A program made the position numbers and the translations under genes. Under the pieces are notes generated by a model that had not been told where the DNA came from, did no database searches, and saw only the letters and a list, made by a program, of their open reading frames with translations. Below are positions 7,832 to 16,695 of a stretch of 64,000 bases of DNA, piece after piece (within the stretch, counting starts at the first letter, position 1; the number at the start of each line of letters is the position of its first letter). Origin of the DNA: Candidatus Latescibacterota bacterium. Lineage in GTDB: Bacteria > Latescibacterota > UBA2968 > UBA8231. The stretch lies in the NCBI GenBank assembly GCA_022819745.1, contig JAJEGS010000022.1, forward strand, positions 1-64,000, read 5' to 3'.

Positions 7832-9604
7832 TCAATGTCCCTCGATCGTCGAAATCGCCGCTTCCACCGTCCGCCGCCCCTCGCTCCGCATCCCAATCTC
7901 GGCATACGCAGCGCGCGCCTGTTGCAGCATCTCTAGCGCTCGCTCCTGATCGCCCGTCTTGCGGTACACCAATCCGATATTGCCCAAACTCTGCGCCTCT
8001 CCCTGGCGATGCCCGATCAACTGAAAAACGTGCAGGGCGTCGCCAAATGCCTTGAGCGCCGCGTCCAAGCGGCCTTGCTCAAAGTAGATGTTACCGATAT
8101 TGCTCAGTTGCGCTGCCTCGCCTTGGCGGTTGCCCGCCTGCGTGAAGACGTGCAGGGCATTCTCAAAGGAAGCGAGCGCCTCGTCGATTTTGTCCTGACG
8201 GAAGTAGAGGTGGCCGATGTAGTCGAGCTGGGTCGCCCCCTCGGCATAGAGATCAAATTCACGGTACAGCGCCAAGGCCGCGCGATGAGATTCTATCGCC
8301 TCGTCTAGCCGCCCCTGCTTTTGCAGCACTTGACCGATCTTGCTCGACTGAACGGCTCGGCCGCGCGGATGACCGTGGGCGACATAGATCTCCAGCGCCG
8401 CCTCAAAGGCAGAAAGCGCCGAATCCAAACGACCCTGATACAGATGCACATCGCCAATGTGGTCCAATGCCTGCGCCCGCTTGCCGGGGTGACTATCGTA
8501 GCGCCGATAGAGCGCAAGCGCCGACTGGTACGCAGACAGCGCCGAATCCAAACGACCCTGCTGAAAAAAGATGCGCGCCATGCGGTCGCGCGTCTCGGCT
8601 TGATTATTCACCTTTTCTTGCGCTTGATGTATAGAAAGCGCCTCGCGGTAGGCGACCAGCGCGGCCTCTATATCGTCCTGTTTCTGATAGATTTGTCCAA
8701 TCCGCGTTAGCTGAGTTGCGCGGGCCGCGTCGTCGGCTAGGCGCTCGAGGACGGCCAGTCCTGCGGAAAAGTAGAAGTGCGCCGAATCGAGCCGGCCCTC
8801 GTCTAGATGGATGTTGCCGATATTCGTCAGGCCGCCGGCTTGGCCGCGCAGATACCCCTCGTCTCGGTAGAGCGCCAGCGCCTCCGCAAAGGCTAACCGC
8901 GCCGAATCCGCCGCGCCCCGGACGAAGTGAACCGTGCCAATGCGGTCGAGGTCTCGCGCCAGCCCAAGGTGGTCGCCGATCCGCCGATGCCCATCCCTCG
9001 CCTGTTTTAGGACGCCAAGCGCCTGCTCTGGATCGCCCTGCATGAAATAGGCTGCACCTAAATCGCCCAGCGCTTGAGCCTCACCAACGGCAAAGCCGCT
9101 CTGCCGGTGCAGCACCACCGCGTCTTGGTAGGACACCAGCGCCGAGTCGAGACGCCCTAGGCGCTGATGAGCTTGGCCCAGATTGCCCAACAAAGCGGCT
9201 CGAACATCTGTAGTCGCCTTAGAAAGTTCCAGTCCCTTTGCCAGCACTGCCCCCGCCCTTTCATATTCGCCATCGCACAGCAGCGCGACTCCCGCATTGA
9301 GCCAGACTGCCGGAGACGGTCGCCGCGCTGCGGCCTGCAAATAGCTCTCAGCCGCAGCACCGCAGCGACCCGCGCTGAGGTGTTCTTCACCCGCGTCAAA
9401 GTGCGCCCGCGCCGCAGCCGTCTCTTCGCCTTCTTCCGCAAAATCGACCCGCGCCGCCTTCAGCACCACCAGCCCATGCGGGCTCTCGTAGAGGACGAGC
9501 GGCGCATCTGTGGATTCGCAGGACGCGAACAACGCAAATAGCAGTAGAACGCAATAGATAACTGTAGCAGTAGTTCGTCGGAAATCCCGATTTGATGAAG
9601 ACAC
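7832..9604 (-). CDS. TPR-repeat lipoprotein, last gene of the exbB operon
   Basis: A 590-residue protein starting with GTG (9602-9604), with a hydrophobic N-terminus ending FASC, an approximate lipobox with Cys29. The rest is almost entirely about twelve ~40-residue TPR units of the TPR_12 type, with recurring phrases such as QGRLDSALSAYQSALALYR and IGNIHLDEGRLDSA. It starts 16 bases after the CBM9-like gene and is the fifth gene of a leftward run ExbB-ExbD-ExbD-CBM9-TPR. TPR proteins scaffold envelope complexes, and here it probably supports the ExbBD-driven machine encoded divergently. It lacks the kinase or effector domains found in TPR_12 regulators. Confidence 0.82.
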   Translation of the reverse strand: MSSSNRDFRRTTATVIYCVLLLFALFASCESTDAPLVLYESPHGLVVLKAARVDFAEEGEETAAARAHFDAGEEHLSAGRCGAAAESYLQAAARRPSPAVWLNAGVALLCDGEYERAGAVLAKGLELSKATTDVRAALLGNLGQAHQRLGRLDSALVSYQDAVVLHRQSGFAVGEAQALGDLGAAYFMQGDPEQALGVLKQARDGHRRIGDHLGLARDLDRIGTVHFVRGAADSARLAFAEALALYRDEGYLRGQAGGLTNIGNIHLDEGRLDSAHFYFSAGLAVLERLADDAARATQLTRIGQIYQKQDDIEAALVAYREALSIHQAQEKVNNQAETRDRMARIFFQQGRLDSALSAYQSALALYRRYDSHPGKRAQALDHIGDVHLYQGRLDSALSAFEAALEIYVAHGHPRGRAVQSSKIGQVLQKQGRLDEAIESHRAALALYREFDLYAEGATQLDYIGHLYFRQDKIDEALASFENALHVFTQAGNRQGEAAQLSNIGNIYFEQGRLDAALKAFGDALHVFQLIGHRQGEAQSLGNIGLVYRKTGDQERALEMLQQARAAYAEIGMRSEGRRTVEAAISTIEGH

Positions 9605-9620
9605 GGCTAGCCGCGTCTTC

Positions 9621-10367
9621 CTACTCGGCTTCGTCTTGCAGACTCAATACCGGCCGACTGTCAAAATGCACCACTCCAAAACGCTGGGGCACATGGAATT
9701 GCGGCTTGGGCGTCAGGGTATTAGACCAAGTGATGTACTGCAGATTGACCGCGCCACCCGTACGGTACAGGTTGAGACGCCACACATCGCCAGCGGTCGG
9801 GGGCAGGTTGGAAGCGTATGGAGCGAAAACGGCAAAGGGCAGGGCGATTTCAGCAGTCCAGAGCGTATCCTGATCCGTCTCTTGGTTGAGTGTGCCTTGG
9901 ATGTCGATGGCCACCTGCACGCCCTCGCCGTTCCATGCAGACGAACGATCGGCGTGTGGCGAGCGGTCCAGAATCGTGCCCAAGGCATTGAATTCAAAGT
10001 TGAAATAGCTGGTGACTTGGCTGGTGTCTGGGGCGATGAACACCTCGACGCAATCGTCGCGCGACACCGGACTGTCGCGTTCGGTCAAGGTAGCCGAAAT
10101 GTGCGGGTCGTATGCGGTAAAGGCGACGTACAGATGCACATCGTCCCACAACAAGCGGGCCTCGGTGCGATCCTTGGCTCCTTCAGTCCACCAAGGAAAG
10201 ACGAACTGATCGATGGCTTGAGCGGCCTCCCAAGAAGGCTCGTCGAGGTGGCCGTCCACGGCGATAGGCCCGGCGGCGCGGAGGATGGTGTGGTGCGGCA
10301 GCGCATCCTCCGCGGAAGCGGCGGATGCGGTCAGAACTAGACAGAGAGTGGCGATGAAATAGCGCAT
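9621..10367 (-). CDS. Secreted CBM9-like carbohydrate-binding protein
   Basis: A 248-residue exported protein (MRYFIATLCLVLTASAASAED). Its mature part begins with AVDGHLDEPSWEAA, the standard opening of the CBM9 (carbohydrate-binding family 9-like) domain, followed by LLWDDVHLYVAFTAYDP and a DDCVEVFIAPD segment, both family hallmarks. It consists of a single beta-sandwich with no enzyme domain. It lies 32 bases after the second exbD gene and 16 bases before the TPR lipoprotein gene, so it belongs to the exbB operon, which suggests that the machine contacts a glycan in the envelope or outside the cell. The ligand cannot be told from the sequence. Confidence 0.85.
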   Translation of the reverse strand: MRYFIATLCLVLTASAASAEDALPHHTILRAAGPIAVDGHLDEPSWEAAQAIDQFVFPWWTEGAKDRTEARLLWDDVHLYVAFTAYDPHISATLTERDSPVSRDDCVEVFIAPDTSQVTSYFNFEFNALGTILDRSPHADRSSAWNGEGVQVAIDIQGTLNQETDQDTLWTAEIALPFAVFAPYASNLPPTAGDVWRLNLYRTGGAVNLQYITWSNTLTPKPQFHVPQRFGVVHFDSRPVLSLQDEAE

Positions 10368-10399
10368 GGGAGTTTCCTATCAATCACTTCAGAAGCCGC

Positions 10400-10816
10400 T
10401 CAGATTTCCTCCTCTTCAGTGGCCAAAACGACCTTATCGACGTCGAGCCGCTTGGCAATCTCCATGACCTCGAGCACAAGACCGTGCCGGGTCTTCTTGT
10501 CCGTGCGAATGATCAGCGTCAAACTGCGGGTCGTCTCTTTCTCGCGGGCGAGCACGGTCGGAAGTTTTGCCATGCTCACTAGCTGGCGATTGAGCTCCAT
10601 TGCACCCGACTTGTCAATCGAGGCCACCAATTTCTTCTCTTCGACGATGGTAGCCTGACGGGCCTGGGGCAACTCCACCTGCAGACTGTAGGGCTGCTTG
10701 AAAACCGTGGTGACCATGAAGAAAATGAGCAGCAGAAAAACGCAGTCGATCAGCGGCGTCAGATTGAGGTTTTCATCCTCTAGGTCTTCCAATATGGAGG
10801 TCCGCTGCTGCACCAC
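10400..10816 (-). CDS. ExbD/TolR-family protein, second copy
   Basis: A 138-residue single-span protein. It has a cytoplasmic N-terminus, then a membrane helix LTPLIDCVFLLLIFFMV with Asp24 at its start, the residue that carries protons in ExbD/TolR, and a periplasmic domain with IIRTDKKTRHGLVLEVM. It starts with GTG overlapping the TAG of the preceding exbD (TAGTG). Together with ExbB it would form a proton-driven motor of the TonB/Tol/Agl type. Two different ExbD proteins beside one ExbB is the arrangement of Agl-type and some Tol-like systems. Confidence 0.93.
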   Translation of the reverse strand: MVQQRTSILEDLEDENLNLTPLIDCVFLLLIFFMVTTVFKQPYSLQVELPQARQATIVEEKKLVASIDKSGAMELNRQLVSMAKLPTVLAREKETTRSLTLIIRTDKKTRHGLVLEVMEIAKRLDVDKVVLATEEEEI

Positions 10817-11235
10817 TAGAGAGCCTCCTCTTTGGCGAAAGCTATACCCGCGACATCGGCCGCTTTGGCCGCATCCACCACCAAGACCACGTGCTCCTGG
10901 GCAACATCGATGTGCCCCTGTATGATGATATTATCGTTGTTGGCCTCTTTCATGGCCCGCTTGATCCGCTCGACCAGAGCCTCTGGCATCACGTCCTCGC
11001 CGCTGATCTGGATGCGGCCTTGGGCGTCAATGAGGATATTGATGTCTTTCTTCTCCTGCTGTTCCGTCGCCTGACTCTGGGCCGGAAGGTCCACGTCTAG
11101 CCCCTTGGAGTGGATGAAGACGGTGGTGACCATGAAGAAAATGAGCAGCAGAAAAACGCAGTCGATCAGCGGCGTCAGGTCCGGGCCTTCGTCCCTAGTC
11201 AGGCTTTCCCGTTTGCGGCTCAGCACTAGGGCCAT
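10816..11235 (-). CDS. ExbD/TolR-family protein, first copy
   Basis: A 139-residue protein with the ExbD layout: short basic N-terminus, membrane helix TPLIDCVFLLLIFFMVTTVF with Asp25 as proton-carrying residue, and a periplasmic domain containing NILIDAQGRIQISGE. Its ATG overlaps the TAA of exbB by one base (TAATG), implying coupled translation. The membrane segment is nearly identical to that of the second ExbD while the periplasmic parts differ, so the two probably make different contacts with partner proteins. Confidence 0.94.
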   Translation of the reverse strand: MALVLSRKRESLTRDEGPDLTPLIDCVFLLLIFFMVTTVFIHSKGLDVDLPAQSQATEQQEKKDINILIDAQGRIQISGEDVMPEALVERIKRAMKEANNDNIIIQGHIDVAQEHVVLVVDAAKAADVAGIAFAKEEAL

Positions 11236-11981
11236 TAGCCGGCTGCCTCCCCGTCCAATCGATCTTGGCCGACCATCAGCAAGGTGTTGACGAAAGCCAG
11301 CCCATAGACTTCGAGACGGCTGCGATGGTGTTCGGCGCGCCGGGCCAGCGAGCGATAGGCCACGATGGTGGGGATGGCAATCGCCAGCCCCGTGGCCGTG
11401 GTGACTAGGGCCTGCGAAATGCCGCTGGCCACCACCTTGGGATCGCCCGTGCCAGCCACGGCAATGGCCTTGAAGGAGGTGATCATGCCGAGGATGGTGC
11501 CGAACAGGCCCAGCAACGGCGCGATGTTGCCGATGGTATTGAGCACCACCAAGTAGCGACTTAGATAGACCTTGCCGGCTTCGTCCGTCTCCAGCACGAG
11601 CTCGTCTTTGAGGTCGGAAAGTTCCTTTTGCTCGAGCAGAAAGCGGGAGAGGTCTCCAGCACCGGCCTGTCCGGCCAAGCGGGCTAGGCGCTCGTTGGTC
11701 GGACGGAATTCGCGGCGTTCGAGCATGAGGGTGTCAAAGCGCTTGAGCAAGGAGGCAAAAATAAAACACAACGGACCTTTGTGGTCGGCGCAGTACTGGG
11801 CAGCGGCTTCTTGCCCTCGATCCGCTAAGGCTCTTTCCGCCTCTTCGAGAGTCTGTTGGGCGGCCTGCTCGTCGGGAATGCGGCTGAGCACCCAGACCCT
11901 TTCTAAGATGAATGCCAGTGAGAGGACGGCGCACAGTCCCAAGGGAATCATCAGGATGCCACCGGCTAACAGAGTTTCCAT
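11235..11981 (-). CDS. ExbB/TolQ/MotA-family proton channel protein
   Basis: The 248-residue protein has three predicted membrane helices: residues about 5-27 (GILMIPLGLCAVLSLAFIL), and a later pair beginning NTIGNIAPLLGLFGTILGM and ALVTTATGLAIAIPTIVAY, which match the ExbB/TolQ core. It forms the stator pore with ExbD. The open frame extends to 12122, but the ATG at 11981 is preferred: it has GGGAGG eight bases upstream and lies downstream of a strong promoter at 12036-12064. It heads the leftward operon and is divergent from the operon encoding the TPR, DUF4159 and AgmX/PglI-like proteins. Confidence 0.95.
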   Translation of the reverse strand: METLLAGGILMIPLGLCAVLSLAFILERVWVLSRIPDEQAAQQTLEEAERALADRGQEAAAQYCADHKGPLCFIFASLLKRFDTLMLERREFRPTNERLARLAGQAGAGDLSRFLLEQKELSDLKDELVLETDEAGKVYLSRYLVVLNTIGNIAPLLGLFGTILGMITSFKAIAVAGTGDPKVVASGISQALVTTATGLAIAIPTIVAYRSLARRAEHHRSRLEVYGLAFVNTLLMVGQDRLDGEAAG

Positions 11982-12035
11982 AACGAATGCCTCCCGCAAT
12001 GAGTTTTGTGCGGCTCGTTGGACGCGCAGGGCCGT

Positions 12036-12064
12036 AATATACTTTACCACTAGCAACATGCCAA
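12036..12064 (-). promoter_or_regulatory. Promoter of the exbB operon
   Basis: Read leftward: TTGGCA (12064-12059), 17 bases, TATATT (12041-12036), close to the housekeeping consensus. It lies 55 bases before the exbB ATG. The remainder of the 237-bp divergent region (11982-12218) must also hold the promoter of the large rightward operon, but only weak candidates are seen there (for example TTGCCT, 17 bases, TAATCC). Confidence 0.65.
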
Positions 12065-12218
12065 AGAAACATCTGCCCCGTTTCTCTACTGCTAGCGTAA
12101 AAAGCCCGCTTTCAAACCGCACGGAGAAATACTTGCAACCGCATTTGCCTTTTCTTACCGTTTGGACTAATCCGCAAAATTTGGTGTGCTGGCGTGCTCT
12201 TTCTCGTTGAGAGGTACT

Positions 12219-15200
12219 ATGACACCTCTGCTCATTGTAGGCACTTTGCTGGGGCTAGTAGTAGGCTCGTACTTTGTACCGACCCCAGACGAAATACAAG
12301 CTTCTTTCAAGCAGGCGCAGAAATTCTACGCCGCCGAGGACTACGAGCAAGCCATCGCAACCTACGAGCGCATCAATGCCATTGAAAGCCCGCTGCTCTA
12401 CACCGCGGAGATTGAGGTCGCGGTCGGCGAGGTTACGGCCCCAATCAAAGAAATCGCCCTCTACCAGACGGGTAATAGCTATTTCAAGCGCGCCCAAGAA
12501 TCCCAGCGCCGCGCCGCCTATGAGCGCAACTCCGAACGCCAGCGCCAACTCGCCGAACGGACAGCGACCGACTTCGTAGAAGCGGCCGCCTATTTCCGCA
12601 AGACCGAAGTCCAGACTACTTCCCCCCAGATGCGGGAATTAGCCCGCAACCGGCTGGTCAACTGCCTCTATGAAAGCGGCGAGTACCAGCGCACCATCGA
12701 AGAAGGCCGAGCCCTGCTGCAGAAATATCCCGACAGCCAATACCTCGACAACGCCCTCTACAATATCGGCTGGGCCTATTTTAAATTGGGGCAGTACCGG
12801 GAAAGCATCACCGCCTTTGAGGAACTGGTGCAGCACGCTCCCAAAGGGTACCGCGCAGACCGAGCACTTTTCCAAATCGGCGAAGCCTACTTTCTGCAGC
12901 AGCACTACGATCAGGCCACTTCTTGGTACCAGGAGGTAGTAACCCGCCAAGACATCGAGCACCTCAGCGAGCGCGACCTGCTGAAGATGCGGCGCGAGAA
13001 AATAGCCGGTCTAGTAGACGAAACCGCGCTAGAACTGGCGGCCAAAGCCCAGATCAAAGTAGGCGATTGTCGCGCCCAAAGTGGGGATCTTGCCGGTGCC
13101 GGTGCCGCCTATAGCAAGGTTATAACCGCCTTCGCCCAGGAACAAAAACTGGTGGCCGAGGCTTACATCCGCCTAGCTGATATGTACACCCAAGGCGGCG
13201 ACGACCAGGCAGCAGTGCGCACCTACCGCGAGGCCATCGACGGTAGCCGCAACCGCATTTTTCAGGCCAGCATGCAATCCCTGTTGGCCGAGCACTACTA
13301 CGGCATTGGCAACTATCAGCGCGCCATCGCCGAATACCAACTCTACCTAGAGGCGTACGGAGATGTAGCCAAAGCCGCTGGTCTGGCGGCACCTTGGGCC
13401 CTTTATAAGATCGGGCGGGCCCATTACGAGCAGGCTGAACTCCAGCGCGAAGCCGCGAACGACGAGGCCCGCTTGGCCTACGCACAGGCGATCGCCGCTT
13501 ATGAACGCATTGCCGCCGACTATCCCAGCAGCGAACTAGGCCTAGCGGCTACCCCGTTTAATATCGCCCTGTGCAACCAGATGCTCGGCACCTTGGGCAG
13601 TGCCGAGCACACTGCCCAAGCGCTGGAGTTCTACCAAGAGATCGTCGCCGCCGACCAAGACCCCGACTACGTGCGCAGTGCCCTTTTCCAACTGGGCCGC
13701 ATCCACTACCAGCAAGAAGACTTCAAACAGGCCATCGCCGCTTACGAGTCCATCCTGCAAAAATACTCCGAGGCCCCGCATCTCCAGGGGGCCTATTTCG
13801 AACTGGCTCTGTGCTACCGAGATTTGGGCCAGCCCGGCAAGGCAGTAGAGCTATTCCGACAGCTTGACCGCACTGCAAATTTGTTTCCCAAGGCCATGCT
13901 CGAAGCGAGCAACCTGCTGGCGGCGGAGGGCAATTTCCCGGGGGCGTTGGAGGCGCTGGAGGCGGGCTTGGAGACCAGTACAGATAAAAACGAACAGGCT
14001 CGTCTCCACTACATGAAAGGGCGCACCCTGATCGAAACGGAGGCATTTGTCGCCGCGGTGGAGGCCTTGGGACGCACCATCGAACTGGCCGACGACGAAG
14101 AGGTGCGCCTAGGTGCCCTCTACGGCCGCGGCGTAAGCCTACTCAAACTAAAACGCTACGAGGAGGCGACAGCCGACCTGAAGATGCTGCTGCACAGCGA
14201 CAACGAGGAGTTGGCCAGAGCGGCCCAGCGCATGCTTGGTCTAGCCCACCTCGAATTAGGTCAGCAGGAAGAAGCCATCGGGGACTACCAAGCCCTAGTA
14301 GCGGCAGCGACCGATTCAGTCGAACGCGCCGAACACCTAGTGGTGCTGGCCGAACTTCACTACAACCTAGAAGAATTCGACCAAGTCGAGGCCCTATGCC
14401 AGCGGATTCTCTCCTTGGACTTGCCCGCCGTGCGCGGTGAGCAACCCTATTCTCTGCAAGAAAAAGCCTATTTCCTAATGGGCGACGCCCACGGCTCACG
14501 GGGCGACGCCCAAGCGCTAATCAACACCTACCAAAAGGCCCTGTCCCACTACCCAGACTCCTATTATTCAGCCGATATGCGCTTTGCTCTGGGACAGACC
14601 CTATTCGAGCGGGAAGATCTCGCGGGAACCGTGCAAGTGCTTGAAACCTATCTGCAGAAGACGCCTAGTCATCGCAACCGCCCCTACGCCCTCTACTATC
14701 TGGGATACGCCCATTTCAACCTGACTCAGTTCGAGCAGGCCGCGGCCGCCTTTGCCGACCTAGCCAGCGCCTATCCCCAAAGCGAACTAGCACCCGACGC
14801 CCTGTTCCGGGCTGGGGAGGCCCATTACAACTTGGGACAATTCGAGACGGCGCAAGGGCATTACCAACAATTGCTCGAAATGCACCCGCGATCAGACCTA
14901 GCCGACGATGCCCTCTACAATCTGGCTTGGTCCCATCTCAATATGGAACGGGTGCCCCAAGCCATCGCCGCCTTCCAAAGCATGGTTTCCGACTATCCGG
15001 GTAGCGCTCTGGCAGCCAATGCCCAGTTCACCATCGGCGACTTTTACTACAACGAGAAGGAATACGACAAAGCCCTGCAGGCCTACCAAGAAGTCATCCG
15101 CCGCTTTCCCGATAGTCCGGTAGCGCAAAAGGTTCCCGAATTAATAGATGACCTGCGCGAAGTAGTGGCCTACCTGCGCTACGCCGAAGTCGAGGAGATT

Positions 15201-15464
15201 TTTGCCCAAGCCCTTGAGGAGCAAGACCCAGCCCAGTTCCGCCGGGCCGCAGCCGGCTTTGCGGAAATCGCGCGCGACTATCCCGGCACCGAAAGCGAGA
15301 TCGGAGCGCTGAGCAATATGGGGGTCTGCTACGAATCTTTGGGGCAGTGGAAGGACGCGGTGCAGGCTTACGACCAGGTGCTCGATCGCCTAGCCGACGA
15401 ACAGGCCGAAGCCCATCGCTTTGCCCGCATGCACAAAGAGTGGATCGAAACCAACCGCTTATAG
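12219..15464 (+). CDS. Very large TPR-repeat protein, first gene of the envelope operon
   Basis: The ATG at 12219 follows GAGAGG and starts a hydrophobic signal or anchor segment (MTPLLIVGTLLGLVVGSYF); an in-frame start 33 bases earlier has no such site. The 1081-residue protein is built of about twenty TPR units of the type seen in BamD and CpoB/YbgF-like proteins, with recurring SEYADDALYNLAWSHL-like lines and YPxS turns between helices. It is likely periplasmic. In Tol-Pal systems a periplasmic TPR protein (CpoB) is encoded with the motor; here a far larger TPR protein is divergent from exbB-exbD-exbD. A 7-base gap separates it from the DUF4159 gene. No catalytic domain is visible. Confidence 0.85.
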   Translation: MTPLLIVGTLLGLVVGSYFVPTPDEIQASFKQAQKFYAAEDYEQAIATYERINAIESPLLYTAEIEVAVGEVTAPIKEIALYQTGNSYFKRAQESQRRAAYERNSERQRQLAERTATDFVEAAAYFRKTEVQTTSPQMRELARNRLVNCLYESGEYQRTIEEGRALLQKYPDSQYLDNALYNIGWAYFKLGQYRESITAFEELVQHAPKGYRADRALFQIGEAYFLQQHYDQATSWYQEVVTRQDIEHLSERDLLKMRREKIAGLVDETALELAAKAQIKVGDCRAQSGDLAGAGAAYSKVITAFAQEQKLVAEAYIRLADMYTQGGDDQAAVRTYREAIDGSRNRIFQASMQSLLAEHYYGIGNYQRAIAEYQLYLEAYGDVAKAAGLAAPWALYKIGRAHYEQAELQREAANDEARLAYAQAIAAYERIAADYPSSELGLAATPFNIALCNQMLGTLGSAEHTAQALEFYQEIVAADQDPDYVRSALFQLGRIHYQQEDFKQAIAAYESILQKYSEAPHLQGAYFELALCYRDLGQPGKAVELFRQLDRTANLFPKAMLEASNLLAAEGNFPGALEALEAGLETSTDKNEQARLHYMKGRTLIETEAFVAAVEALGRTIELADDEEVRLGALYGRGVSLLKLKRYEEATADLKMLLHSDNEELARAAQRMLGLAHLELGQQEEAIGDYQALVAAATDSVERAEHLVVLAELHYNLEEFDQVEALCQRILSLDLPAVRGEQPYSLQEKAYFLMGDAHGSRGDAQALINTYQKALSHYPDSYYSADMRFALGQTLFEREDLAGTVQVLETYLQKTPSHRNRPYALYYLGYAHFNLTQFEQAAAAFADLASAYPQSELAPDALFRAGEAHYNLGQFETAQGHYQQLLEMHPRSDLADDALYNLAWSHLNMERVPQAIAAFQSMVSDYPGSALAANAQFTIGDFYYNEKEYDKALQAYQEVIRRFPDSPVAQKVPELIDDLREVVAYLRYAEVEEIFAQALEEQDPAQFRRAAAGFAEIARDYPGTESEIGALSNMGVCYESLGQWKDAVQAYDQVLDRLADEQAEAHRFARMHKEWIETNRL

Positions 15465-15471
15465 GATTACT

Positions 15472-16695
15472 ATGGCCGCTCAAATCGATGCCAAACGCTT
15501 CGCCACGCCGACGGACGCACTCCGCTTGGAGGAATTGCTGCGCCGCCAGCGCGGAGTGCTCTACCGGGCGCTAGCAGTGGCTGTTATTCTGTTGGCCATA
15601 CCCGTAATCTACCTAGCGACTAGGGAAGAAGAAAAAAAGGCTCCCAAACCCCCACTGATGCACCTAGTGGTGCGCAAGCCGCGCCTGACCAAAGCCTTTG
15701 AGTTTGAGAAACAGCAAATCCCCAAACGGCAGATGACCCGCCAAGTGCGGGCGGCCAAGCCACAAATCACCCGCAAACCCCAGATTCGCCTCCCCGACCT
15801 AGTCGGCAAGATCAAGACCTTCCGCTTCGGCGTTGCCAGCGGCGCTGATCTAGGCTTGGAAGTGGTCCAGCCCGAAGTACAGCGCGTCGCCATCAAGAGC
15901 CCCAAAGAGCCGGAGAAGCGCATCAGCATGCAGGAAGAATTCCTCGACTTGGAGGCGCTGGATATCGGCCGCTATAAGGGATTGGTGGTCCAGGATCCGG
16001 CCGACAAACAGAACATCACTGGCTTCGTTTACCTAGCCCTAGCTTGGGGCAACGACTTCAAACCATCAACCCAGCGGGCCATCTTCGAGCTGGTCGAAGC
16101 GATTAATGGATTTACCCAGATTCGGGCCGAAGTGGACGACCATCTCTTCCTCGATTCGCGCGCTATCTTCCGGGCACCCTTCGTGTACATCTCCGTCGAT
16201 CAAGCCTTTGAACCCACCCAGCAGGAGATCGCCAATTTGGGGGCCTATTTGCGGCAGGGCGGCTTTGTCATGGTCGAGGCCATGGGCGAGTTGGGCCGGG
16301 ACGCCGCCACCGAGTACACCCCAGCCGAAGCCTCGCTGCGGGAAATGCTCAAGGCTTCGCTCGGACGGGATGCGCGCTTCAAGGTCATTCCCAACGATCA
16401 TCCCATATACCACAGCTTTTACGACTTCGACGATGGCCCACCGCCAAAGCGGACTCAGGAAAGGCTTGTGCACAGCCGCGACTTTCATCCCGAAGTGCCC
16501 TTTCTCGAAGGCATTTCTCTGGGTGAGCGGCTGGTGGCGATCTTCACGACCAAGGAATATGGACGCGCCTGGGAAAAGGAATTCCGCAACGAGCCACAGC
16601 TACAAATGGGCGTCAACCTAGTGGTGTTCGCCCTGACTCAGCAAGGCTCCATTGCCCAGCAACAGATCGATTTCTACACGGAGCAGAACCAATGA
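15472..16695 (+). CDS. Membrane-anchored DUF4159 protein with TonB-like layout
   Basis: The ATG at 15472 (AGGA six bases upstream) follows the TPR gene's stop by seven bases; an upstream in-frame start overlaps that gene and is rejected. The 407-residue protein has a cytoplasmic N-terminus, one membrane helix at about residues 31-49, a periplasmic Lys/Arg/Pro-rich stretch (about 52-120) resembling the linker of TonB, and from about residue 183 a DUF4159 domain (GFVYLALAWGNDFKPST, then FVYISVDQAF and LRQGGFVMVEAMG). DUF4159 has a class I glutamine amidotransferase-like fold in general descriptions; its role is unknown. The topology suits a transducer that takes energy from ExbBD. It overlaps the next gene by ATGA. 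Confidence 0.8.
   Translation: MAAQIDAKRFATPTDALRLEELLRRQRGVLYRALAVAVILLAIPVIYLATREEEKKAPKPPLMHLVVRKPRLTKAFEFEKQQIPKRQMTRQVRAAKPQITRKPQIRLPDLVGKIKTFRFGVASGADLGLEVVQPEVQRVAIKSPKEPEKRISMQEEFLDLEALDIGRYKGLVVQDPADKQNITGFVYLALAWGNDFKPSTQRAIFELVEAINGFTQIRAEVDDHLFLDSRAIFRAPFVYISVDQAFEPTQQEIANLGAYLRQGGFVMVEAMGELGRDAATEYTPAEASLREMLKASLGRDARFKVIPNDHPIYHSFYDFDDGPPPKRTQERLVHSRDFHPEVPFLEGISLGERLVAIFTTKEYGRAWEKEFRNEPQLQMGVNLVVFALTQQGSIAQQQIDFYTEQNQ

Noticed and set aside
9636..10340. 234-codon rightward frame opposite the CBM9-like gene
   Set aside because: Shadow frame; the leftward gene has a signal peptide and CBM9 motifs.
11982..12122. Upstream extension of the exbB open frame
   Set aside because: It would start before the strong promoter at 12036-12064 and lacks a ribosome-binding site; the ATG at 11981 has GGGAGG.
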